Positions 1-6,009 of a stretch of 34,085 nt of DNA are shown here, one piece after another. Origin of the DNA: Desulfobacteraceae bacterium. GTDB taxonomy: Bacteria; Desulfobacterota; DSM-4660; Desulfatiglandales; Desulfatiglandaceae. The stretch is taken from assembly GCA_016844935.1 (NCBI GenBank), contig JAERTK010000158.1, positions 1-34,085 on the forward strand, written 5' to 3'. Within the stretch, counting starts at the first letter, position 1. The number at the start of each line of letters is the position of its first letter. The notes below the pieces were generated by a model, which ran no database searches, was not told the DNA's origin, and saw nothing but the letters and a program-made list of their open reading frames with translations. The translations under genes and the position numbers were made by a program.

Positions 1-562
1 CCGGGTTTCGCGTCCGAAACAGTTCCGTCCGGTAGGCTTCAAGCAGGGCCTCAAAAAAAAATTCCGAAGACCACCCCGCCTCAAATCCCTTTAACTGTTT
101 CTGGATGGTGGCCATGATGTTGCGGGGCTTTGCCGGCATCTGCGCCACGGGGAGCCGGGCATAGGCCAGGGTGGCCTGGCTTCGGGAAAGATCAACCCCC
201 ACCGTCAAGGGCGGCAGGGAAAATTCCATGGGGTCGCCTGTGATCAGCCGGCAGGTCATGTTTTCCGCCTGAGCTGCTTCGTTCAGCTCTTTTCCAAATG
301 CCAGTCCGCGGGCACCCGCGCGCTCCCGCTGATCCTCGGCCACAACGTCCAGCAGCGGGGACAGATCCAGGTCCAGTCCCACGGCTTCCGGATCAAACTG
401 TTCCAGCACCCGGACTGCGCCGTCCACCTTGTCCGGGGAGTCCAGGGTATTGTGAGAACAGAGGCTTTTGAGGGCTTTCTGAACCTGGGTCAGCCCTTTT
501 AATTTTTCCGTGACCGGGTCCAGCAGGGTGGCGGACAGTTCCGTTACAGGGGTGTCGTGCAT
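1..562 (-). CDS. Hypothetical protein, third gene of the helicase module (3' end outside window)
   Basis: An open frame reads leftward from ATG at 562-560 to the window edge, giving at least 187 residues without a stop. The start begins 3 nt after the stop of the zinc-cluster gene, with an AAGGAG ribosome binding site inside the end of that gene, so the two are surely cotranscribed. The visible part begins MHDTPVTELSATLLDPV, is soluble and mildly acidic, and has a segment GDPMEFSLPPLTVGVDLSRS followed by a basic helix-rich stretch. I see no Walker motif, no cysteine cluster and no membrane segment. I do not recognise the family. Its position downstream of an SNF2 helicase suggests a partner in the same nucleic-acid process, which is inference only. 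Confidence 0.75.
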   Translation of the reverse strand, partial: MHDTPVTELSATLLDPVTEKLKGLTQVQKALKSLCSHNTLDSPDKVDGAVRVLEQFDPEAVGLDLDLSPLLDVVAEDQRERAGARGLAFGKELNEAAQAENMTCRLITGDPMEFSLPPLTVGVDLSRSQATLAYARLPVAQMPAKPRNIMATIQKQLKGFEAGWSSEFFFEALLEAYRTELFRTRNP

Positions 563-565
563 CGG

Positions 566-1717
566 TTATGCTCCTTTTTGAATGCCCAGTTCTTTATAAA
601 CCCTTTGCATCGTGTGTGGCGGTTTTTGGCCGCGGCAGCGGGGGCAGGTTTTTTGGTGTGTAAAGGATGCGAGACAGGCGGGGCACAGCAGGTGCAGGGC
701 ATCGTCACAAAACCCAAGAGAATAGGTCTCCCTGCCGCAGGCCTCACAGGCCATGGGGTCGAAATCCTTTGAGAGCAGGTTGTATATGACGCTGATGCGC
801 CGCTCCTTCTTGCGGCGTTTCACCAGCACTTCACAGCGGATGACCGGCAGTCGGGCCAGCAGCAGGGTCAGCGGACGAAGGGAGATGCGAAGCCGGTATT
901 TGTCCTTCAGGGCCGATATTTTGGCGGCTTTTTCCCGGGAGAGCTGGGCCATTTTTTCCCTTCGAACCTCAAGATCCGACCCGGTCAGTTTCCGCCGTTC
1001 GATTTCATCCGCCATTTCCTCCCTGAGATCCAGGAAATAGGTTTCAATACGCTCCATGTCCCGCAAATGGTGCCGCGAAATGGTGGTTTTAAACTCGGAG
1101 AGCCCTTCTTCCAGAGCCCCGAGGGTGCGATGGCAGGCGGTGACAAAAAGCCGGTCCAGTTCGTCCGGGGAAACCTCTGAGGGTTTCAGGTTTAGGGGGT
1201 TCCATTGCGCCGCCTGGGCCGAAATCGGTTCCGAAAGCGCGGGGCAGTGCACCTGATGCCGGGATATGCAGGTGTGGTACTGAAGCTGCCGCCGCTCGTC
1301 CGCGTCAGCGGTCACCTCCAGGGACCAGAGCCAGTAATCCAAGGTGCTTTTGTGGGTGGCTTTCTCTCGATACGCGCTGTTGGTAAAGGCAAAGCGGGAC
1401 CCCACATCCAGGGCGGTTTTCTTGGGCGACGCGCCGGAGGGCATGGTCACGGCCGCGGCGCACCCCATGCTAAGGGCCATGGGGATGAACCGATCCAGCA
1501 GTTCGGTGCCGTAGCCCATGGTCAGGGTTTCGGAGTCCCCGGAAATCCCTTCCCCCTGCCCCGGTTCCGAAATACGCACCAGGGAATCGGGAAGGCCCAG
1601 TCCCTTTTGAACCTCCCCGGAGAGCAGGGCCTCAAAGCCCCTTTGTTCCCCATGCCACTCCACGATGCCGTCGGAGGATTCAATAATCTGTTCAGCAAAT
1701 TGCAGTAATTCGTTCAT
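566..1717 (-). CDS. Uncharacterised protein with C-terminal zinc-cluster (383 aa)
   Basis: ATG at 1717, 5 nt after the stop of the helicase gene; only a weak GAAG precedes it, so translation is probably coupled. The first two thirds are a globular region I do not recognise. Around residues 210-290 there is a highly charged helical stretch (EEMADEIERRKL, then EVRREKMAQLSREKAAK) likely to form a coiled coil. The last 65 residues carry cysteine pairs CEAC, a lone Cys, CPAC and CPRC, spaced like a double zinc-ribbon or RING-like fold, which suggests nucleic-acid or protein binding. There are no catalytic motifs and no signal peptide. The conserved order helicase - zinc protein - next gene on one strand supports a functional module. 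Function is unknown. Confidence 0.85.
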   Translation of the reverse strand: MNELLQFAEQIIESSDGIVEWHGEQRGFEALLSGEVQKGLGLPDSLVRISEPGQGEGISGDSETLTMGYGTELLDRFIPMALSMGCAAAVTMPSGASPKKTALDVGSRFAFTNSAYREKATHKSTLDYWLWSLEVTADADERRQLQYHTCISRHQVHCPALSEPISAQAAQWNPLNLKPSEVSPDELDRLFVTACHRTLGALEEGLSEFKTTISRHHLRDMERIETYFLDLREEMADEIERRKLTGSDLEVRREKMAQLSREKAAKISALKDKYRLRISLRPLTLLLARLPVIRCEVLVKRRKKERRISVIYNLLSKDFDPMACEACGRETYSLGFCDDALHLLCPACLASFTHQKTCPRCRGQKPPHTMQRVYKELGIQKGA

Positions 1718-1722
1718 ATCAA

Positions 1723-3828
1723 TTATACTTCATAATCCGTTGAAAACAGGTCCGCGTCCAGTTGCTTGATTTTGTCGTATTGGTTCCGGGCCGCCAGCAG
1801 CTCATCTCCAAGGCGGTTAAAGGCCGTGGTCACATCGTCATCGGTTTGGCTTTGGCCGTAAATATCCAGAATGCGCTCTTCAAATTCCGCTTCATTTTTG
1901 GTCTGGCCCAGCACCAGGTCCACTTCCCCGATCACCAGTTCAAAGAGGTTGATGCGCTTATCCAGCACCTCCAGAATATGGTGTTCCGCGGTCTTGTGGG
2001 CACACAGATTATACACGTGGACCGGCCGGGTCTGCCCGATACGGTGAATACGGCCGATGCGCTGCTCGATCTTCATGGGGTTCCAGGGAAGATCAAAGTT
2101 CACCATGGTGGAACAGAACTGGAGGTTCCGCCCTTCCCCGCCGATTTCAGAGCAGAGCATCACCGGGGTCCCGTTTTGAAAACGCTCCACAGCCCGGTCC
2201 TTGTCCCTCGCACTCATCCCCCCGTGAAACCGGGAAAAACCGACCTTTTCATCGGACAATCGCTTTGCAATCTCTTCCAGTGTGGCCGTAAAACGGGAAA
2301 AGACCATCACCTTTTCCCCGCTCACCTTCAACAGTTCCAGAAGCCGGGTGGTTTTGCTGGTGTGGGGCACATAATCGCAGAGTCCGGCCAGTCTGGTCAT
2401 TTCTTTTTTGAGGTCCGAATCCACCCGATCATGGGATGATAGCTTCAGCAGTGTCTTTCGAACCGCTCCCGGGCTGGAGCCCGCCTCCTGCAGCAGCAGC
2501 CCCAGGGACAACCGGTTCATCCCCCGCCGGAACCCCGATCTCACCAGGTCCGTGAGCCTGGCGTACAGCTCCTGCTCCGCCGGAACCCCTTCCACCAGCA
2601 CCGTGGTGGCATGGCGGGGCGGTAGTTTGATGTCCGCCAGGGCGCGGGTGTTTCGAATCATCACCCGGCCGATGAGGTCCCTTAAGTGGGCCCGGTTCCG
2701 GGGCCGGGTGGGATCGCCCCTCAGAACAAATTGTTTTCGGTAGGCACTTTTTGTGCCCAGCTGCCCCGGCTTCAAGAGCGTCACCAGGCTGAAGAGATCC
2801 ATGAGGTTGTTTTCAACCGGCGTGGCGCTCAGCAGCAGCAGAAACCGGCTTTTCAGTTCATTGATCAGTTTCCACCCCACGGTCCGGTCATTTTTCACGT
2901 GATGGGCTTCATCCACAATGACCATATCAAACCCGATGCCGGCAAGCAGGGGCCTGTGCCGTTTATTCCGAGCCAGGGCCAGGGATGCCACGACCAGGTC
3001 GTTTTCCCGCCAGAAGCGTTCAGGATCATGGCGCATCCCGGGATGATCGGTGCTGACCGCCTCAATTTGAAATTTGGTTTCAAGCTCTTCAATCCACTGG
3101 CTGGTGAGGGCCGGCGGTGTCAGGATCAGGGTTTTTTTCACCATGCCCCGCAGCAGGTATTCCTTAAGGATCATGCCCGCTTCAATGGTCTTTCCCAGGC
3201 CCACCTCATCGGCCAGCAGCACCCGCCCCCTAAAGGATCGCATGACTTTGCGGACCGTTTCCACCTGGTAGGCGTACTGTTCTACACCCCTCAAGGTATT
3301 GAGGCAGATGAGGTTGTCAAACTGGTCCGCCTGGGCCAGGCGTGCCGCCTGCCGGGCCAGAAAATACTGTGCGACGGTGGCCGGGTTTCCCTCTGCCAAC
3401 CGCTGGTGCAGCATTTGTGGAGATTGGACGGCGGCCGTCATCTGAATGGGTGGTGCTTTTGGTTTGGCCCGGGACGGCGTTTTGCCCGAAGTTGCCGGTA
3501 TTTTCTTTTTTGAAGAGGCTTTTCGGGCGTTCCCTTGGGGCTTTGCGGCGCCCGGCTTTCCCTTTTTGCCCGGCTTTTTCTTCGGTTTTCTCGGGCTTGT
3601 TCGGCGGCCCTTTTGTCGCTTCAGTTGCGGCATGGTCTGAAGCCGGCAGAGGAGAATGAGCTCTTCCAGAACATCAAAATCAATGTCCGCATCCGCCAGA
3701 ATCGCGGGGCCATAAGCATACACTCTTTGCAGAAACGGAAGGGCTTCTTTGGGTCGGTCCTCGTCCAGAAGGGACCACCCGATGTGAAATTCTTCTTTTA
3801 GATGAGATTTTGAAAGTTTTAGGCGCAT
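1723..3828 (-). CDS. SNF2/RapA-type DEAD/DEAH helicase (701 aa)
   Basis: Superfamily 2 ATPase with all main motifs: Walker A GLGKTIEAG (Lys about 213), DEAH in VIVDEAHHV (about 305), SATP motif III, and motif VI QRIGRIHRIGQ (about 589-599). The wording SEIGGEGRNLQF...NFDLPWNP before motif VI is characteristic of the SNF2/RapA group, which translocates on duplex DNA to remodel protein or polymerase complexes. The N-terminus (1-60) looks like a short TPR-type helical repeat (EALPFLQRVYAYGPAI). Residues about 70-130 are an extremely Lys/Arg/Pro/Ala/Gly-rich linker, probably disordered and DNA-binding. The start has no strong ribosome binding site. A sigma70-like promoter lies about 90 nt upstream. 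First gene of a three-gene leftward operon. The biochemical class is secure, the biological role is not: RapA-like recycling, repair and phage defence are all possible. Confidence 0.93.
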   Translation of the reverse strand: MRLKLSKSHLKEEFHIGWSLLDEDRPKEALPFLQRVYAYGPAILADADIDFDVLEELILLCRLQTMPQLKRQKGRRTSPRKPKKKPGKKGKPGAAKPQGNARKASSKKKIPATSGKTPSRAKPKAPPIQMTAAVQSPQMLHQRLAEGNPATVAQYFLARQAARLAQADQFDNLICLNTLRGVEQYAYQVETVRKVMRSFRGRVLLADEVGLGKTIEAGMILKEYLLRGMVKKTLILTPPALTSQWIEELETKFQIEAVSTDHPGMRHDPERFWRENDLVVASLALARNKRHRPLLAGIGFDMVIVDEAHHVKNDRTVGWKLINELKSRFLLLLSATPVENNLMDLFSLVTLLKPGQLGTKSAYRKQFVLRGDPTRPRNRAHLRDLIGRVMIRNTRALADIKLPPRHATTVLVEGVPAEQELYARLTDLVRSGFRRGMNRLSLGLLLQEAGSSPGAVRKTLLKLSSHDRVDSDLKKEMTRLAGLCDYVPHTSKTTRLLELLKVSGEKVMVFSRFTATLEEIAKRLSDEKVGFSRFHGGMSARDKDRAVERFQNGTPVMLCSEIGGEGRNLQFCSTMVNFDLPWNPMKIEQRIGRIHRIGQTRPVHVYNLCAHKTAEHHILEVLDKRINLFELVIGEVDLVLGQTKNEAEFEERILDIYGQSQTDDDVTTAFNRLGDELLAARNQYDKIKQLDADLFSTDYEV

Positions 3829-3912
3829 TATTTAAATCCGATCAGGTGAAGTTGTGGACACTTAACACTGAGAATTGAGGCAAACCCTGCTTGCCTGCTA
3901 TTCATTGCGGCA

Positions 3913-3941
3913 AGTGTAAAGCACATTTTATGGGGTGTCAA
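3913..3941 (-). promoter_or_regulatory. Sigma70-like promoter for the helicase operon
   Basis: On the minus strand, TTGACA (3941-3936) is followed by a 17-nt spacer and TACACT (3918-3913): a perfect -35 box and 4/6 at the -10. Transcription would begin near 3906, giving a leader of roughly 80 nt before the helicase ATG at 3828. The palindrome at 3955-3964 lies just upstream of the -35 and could bind a regulator. Confidence 0.55.
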
Positions 3942-4014
3942 TGAAAATATGCTACAACATGTTGGGTTTTTTTATTCCCGGAATTCCATGTCCAGTGCGT
4001 TTTTCTGGTTGGAA

Positions 4015-4038
4015 TTAAGTATACTGTCCCCGGAATTC
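4015..4038. repeat. Copy of a TGTCCCCGGAAT repeat core
   Basis: The stretch contains TTAAGTATACTGTCCCCGGA followed by ATTC. The TAAG...TGTCCCCGGAAT arrangement matches, with small differences, the left arm of the inverted repeat at 24525-24581 read on the minus strand (TAAGGTGTCCCCCGGAAT). A partial direct copy, CCCGGAATTC, sits 52 bp upstream at 3977-3986. Such extragenic cores resemble those mobilised by REP-associated tyrosine transposases; no transposase is present here, so that link is inference. Confidence 0.4.
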
Positions 4039-4288
4039 GGTTCAAAAGAGAAAGGTCTTTACAAAGCTGCTGAAGTTGTTAAGTTGGATCAATTAGCTAA
4101 TGAAGGCCCATGAACTCGGACATTGACTAAAACGGGAAATGAAGATAAAATTCACTGACTTTTTCCAAGGATATTCCCACATGAACCAAATGGCCGACCC
4201 ACGGAGAAATCTTGTAAGACGGAGGAAGAAGCGGGACGGCTGTCGGAATTCACCCGTCAAAACTTTTTGGGTCTAATGGGGGCACGTC

Positions 4289-4531
4289 ATGAAAAAAACC
4301 ATAACATTCTTAATTGCACTTGCCTTGTTATTACCGATGCCGGTTTTTGGTCAGGGACCGGATCACAGGGCCAAGCAGGCCATAAAAGACGCATCAAGGC
4401 TCAGTGAGGGGCAGAAACGTCAGGCCATGAAAAACCTGAAAGGGAAAGAAGGGGGGTATGGGGCGCAGGATCGCAATACCAAGCGAACCCTCCAAAGTAT
4501 GGAAAAGGGCGCTGGAGGAAAGAAACAGTAA
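4289..4531 (+). CDS. Small exported hypothetical protein (80 aa)
   Basis: Begins MKKTITFLIALALLLPMPVFG, a classical Sec signal peptide with two lysines, a hydrophobic core and a probable cut near residues 21-22. The mature part is about 58 residues, strongly basic and Gly/Lys/Gln-rich (RAKQAIKDASRLSEGQKRQA), predicted helical or disordered, and without cysteines. The start follows a G-rich GGGGGCACGTC segment that can serve as ribosome binding site. It converges with thiE, whose stop lies 16 nt away, and no terminator hairpin is visible between them. I do not recognise the family; it is probably a small periplasmic protein. Confidence 0.7.
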   Translation: MKKTITFLIALALLLPMPVFGQGPDHRAKQAIKDASRLSEGQKRQAMKNLKGKEGGYGAQDRNTKRTLQSMEKGAGGKKQ

Positions 4532-4547
4532 ATTGAAATGTGAGTTT

Positions 4548-5195
4548 CTACGACCGTCCCCGGACCACGTCCATTGGCGAGGTGATATGTTGAAGTTCCC
4601 GTGCGGCTTTTTGGGGGTCCTTCCGGCAGCAGACCGATGAAATAACGGCAATGCCGTGGGCGCCTGTTGCCATCACATGGATTGCGTTGCCTTGGTCGAT
4701 TCCGCCGATGGCAATAATCGGAACCGGGGTTGATGAAACGATCCGTTTCAGAAGATTGATGCCGCTTACGGGTCCTGCATCCTCCTTGGAACCCGTTGGG
4801 TAAATCGGCCCGAAGCCCACATAATCGGCATTTTCCCGGATACAGTTTTCGATCTCTTCCGGCGTTGCGGCGGATCCGCCGATGATACGGTCCTTTCCAA
4901 GAAGCTCTCTGGCCAGAGGTATGGGAAAATCGTCCTGGCCCAGATGAACGCCGTCCGCGTCCGCCGCAATGGCCACATCGATTCGGTCATTGACGATGAA
5001 AACGGCTCCCTTCTCCGCACACAGGCGTTTCATCCCCCGAGCGATTTCAATCAATTCTTTTGTGGAACCTTCTTTCTGGCGAAACTGGATTGTGTCTGCT
5101 CCTCCTGAAATGGCCATTTCCGTCAGTTCAAGGTGCGAAAAACGGTCCTGCAGAACTGTATCCGTCAGTACATGCAATCTTCCTAATTTTTTCAT
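4548..5195 (-). CDS. thiE: Thiamine-phosphate synthase (ThiE)
   Basis: Joins HMP pyrophosphate and thiazole phosphate to thiamine monophosphate. The 215 residues match the usual size of this TIM-barrel enzyme. Family motifs are visible in order: QFRQKE (37-42), the pyrophosphate/Mg region with VNDRIDVA and DGVHLGQDD, GFGPIYPTGSKEDAGP for phosphate binding, and IGGI followed by GIAVISS at the thiazole-phosphate end. It is the only thiamine gene here and stands alone behind its own promoter. The leader upstream shows no TPP riboswitch sequence. The C-terminus ends normally. Confidence 0.95.
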   Translation of the reverse strand: MKKLGRLHVLTDTVLQDRFSHLELTEMAISGGADTIQFRQKEGSTKELIEIARGMKRLCAEKGAVFIVNDRIDVAIAADADGVHLGQDDFPIPLARELLGKDRIIGGSAATPEEIENCIRENADYVGFGPIYPTGSKEDAGPVSGINLLKRIVSSTPVPIIAIGGIDQGNAIHVMATGAHGIAVISSVCCRKDPQKAARELQHITSPMDVVRGRS

Positions 5196-5249
5196 TCAGG
5201 TCTTACCCCCGTTTGTATTTTCAGACAACCCTGTCATAATGGGTAAGAG

Positions 5250-5277
5250 ATTATTTCAATGATATGGGGGATGTCAA
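5250..5277 (-). promoter_or_regulatory. Sigma70-like promoter for thiE
   Basis: On the minus strand, TTGACA (5277-5272), a 16-nt spacer and AATAAT (5255-5250): perfect -35 and 5/6 at the -10. The predicted start of transcription is about 48 nt upstream of the thiE ATG. The leader is too short for a TPP riboswitch and lacks its conserved sequence. Confidence 0.6.
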
Positions 5278-5310
5278 GAGATCGGATTATGGCAACCAAA
5301 GTCTTTCCAC

Positions 5311-5348
5311 TTGATTTCACACATGCCACTGTGTAATATTATGTGTGA
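5311..5348 (+). promoter_or_regulatory. vapBC promoter with inverted-repeat operator
   Basis: TTGATT (5311-5316), a 17-nt spacer and TAATAT (5334-5339) form a plausible promoter. Perfect 8-bp inverted arms, TCACACAT (5317-5324) and ATGTGTGA (5341-5348), bracket the -10 with 16 nt between them. VapB-VapC complexes commonly repress their own promoter through such repeats, so this is the likely autoregulatory operator. Confidence 0.6.
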
Positions 5349-5368
5349 TTGTAAAGGGGGTGGTCGTT

Positions 5369-5566
5369 ATGGCGACAAATTTACAGATAGATGACGGGTT
5401 GATTCTAAAAGCTCTCAGGCTCGGTGGCCATAAAACAAAGAAGGCCGCTGTTTCAAAAGCGCTGATTGAGTATATCCAAAACCTGGAGCAGGAAAAAATT
5501 CTGTCACTGTTCGGAACGGTGGAGTACGATCCGGAATATGATTATAAACAGCAGAGAAGCCGATAA
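5369..5566 (+). CDS. vapB: VapB-type antitoxin (65 aa)
   Basis: The start ATG at 5369 is chosen because AAAGGGGGTGG ends about 6 nt upstream; an in-frame ATG at 5345 would add eight residues and overlaps the operator. The sequence MATNLQIDDGLILKALRLGG with KTKKAAVSKALIEYI is the ribbon-helix-helix-like pattern of the VapB group often annotated DUF2191. The acidic/aromatic tail LFGTVEYDPEYDYKQQ is typical of this antitoxin and binds the VapC active site. The stop overlaps the vapC start by one base (TAATG), so the two are translationally coupled. Confidence 0.9.
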   Translation: MATNLQIDDGLILKALRLGGHKTKKAAVSKALIEYIQNLEQEKILSLFGTVEYDPEYDYKQQRSR

Positions 5567-5976
5567 TGAAAGTCATTGTCGACACCAGTGTGTGGTCTCT
5601 CGCTTTGAGACGCGATAAACAGGATTTTTCCGGTCCGGTCAATGAGCTTCGTCATATCATCAGTGACCATCGTGCTCAGATGATCGGTCCCATACGGCAG
5701 GAGATATTGTCGGGTATTCGTAAAAAAGATCAATTCAATATGCTCCGAAAACATCTTGAAAGTTTCCCCGATCTCCCTGTTCTTACCGAAGATTATGTTA
5801 CCGCTGCGGAATATTTCAATCGTTGCTGTTCAAAAGGGATACAGGGTTCAAATACCGATTTTTTGATTTGTGCCATGGCCGTTAGAAACAAGTTTTCCAT
5901 ATATACCACAGACAAGGATTTCGATCTGTTCTCGAAGTACATAAATATTATTCTCCACAAAGCGGTGCATTTTTAA
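5566..5976 (+). CDS. vapC: VapC-type PIN-domain toxin (136 aa)
   Basis: PIN-domain ribonuclease. The acidic active-site residues are in place: Asp6 in MKVIVDTSVWS, Glu in RQEILSGI (about 45), Asp in SNTDFLICAMA (about 99) and Asp in YTTDKDFDLF (about 117). Length fits the family. VapC proteins cleave specific RNAs, often initiator tRNA or rRNA; the target here cannot be read from sequence. The pair looks intact and active. Only 33 nt separate its stop from hdrA and no separate promoter is obvious in that gap, so transcription of vapBC may run into the hydrogenase operon. Confidence 0.92.
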   Translation: MKVIVDTSVWSLALRRDKQDFSGPVNELRHIISDHRAQMIGPIRQEILSGIRKKDQFNMLRKHLESFPDLPVLTEDYVTAAEYFNRCCSKGIQGSNTDFLICAMAVRNKFSIYTTDKDFDLFSKYINIILHKAVHF

Positions 5977-6009
5977 GGTTGCTGGAGGCCGTTTCCGAAG
6001 GGTTTAAAT

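Larger units (their letters stand above)
3829..4288. other. 460-bp gap with promoter, palindrome and repeat remnants
   Basis: Non-coding stretch between the helicase start and the small exported protein. The left 115 bp hold the helicase promoter and, just upstream of its -35, the perfect palindrome CAACATGTTG at 3955-3964. CCCGGAATTC occurs twice (3977-3986, 4029-4038), the second inside a TGTCCCCGGAAT core that recurs in variant form near 24530. Between about 4048 and 4113 a 21-codon frame ending in a stop (KEKGLYKAAEVVKLDQLANE) looks like a decayed gene end, but I cannot identify it. I see no RNA gene. Confidence 0.5.

Noticed and set aside
1205..1708. Plus-strand 167-codon frame opposite the zinc-cluster gene
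   Set aside because: Gly/His-rich shadow translation; the opposite strand fits operon spacing and a cysteine-cluster protein.
2686..3513. Plus-strand frame of 275 codons opposite the helicase
   Set aside because: It is antisense to helicase motifs that are plainly real; composition is His/Pro/Gln-rich noise with no ribosome binding site.
5196..5280. TPP riboswitch upstream of thiE
   Set aside because: The leader is about 50 nt and lacks the conserved CTGAGA and ACCTGATC elements; ACCTGA beside the start is only a short chance match.
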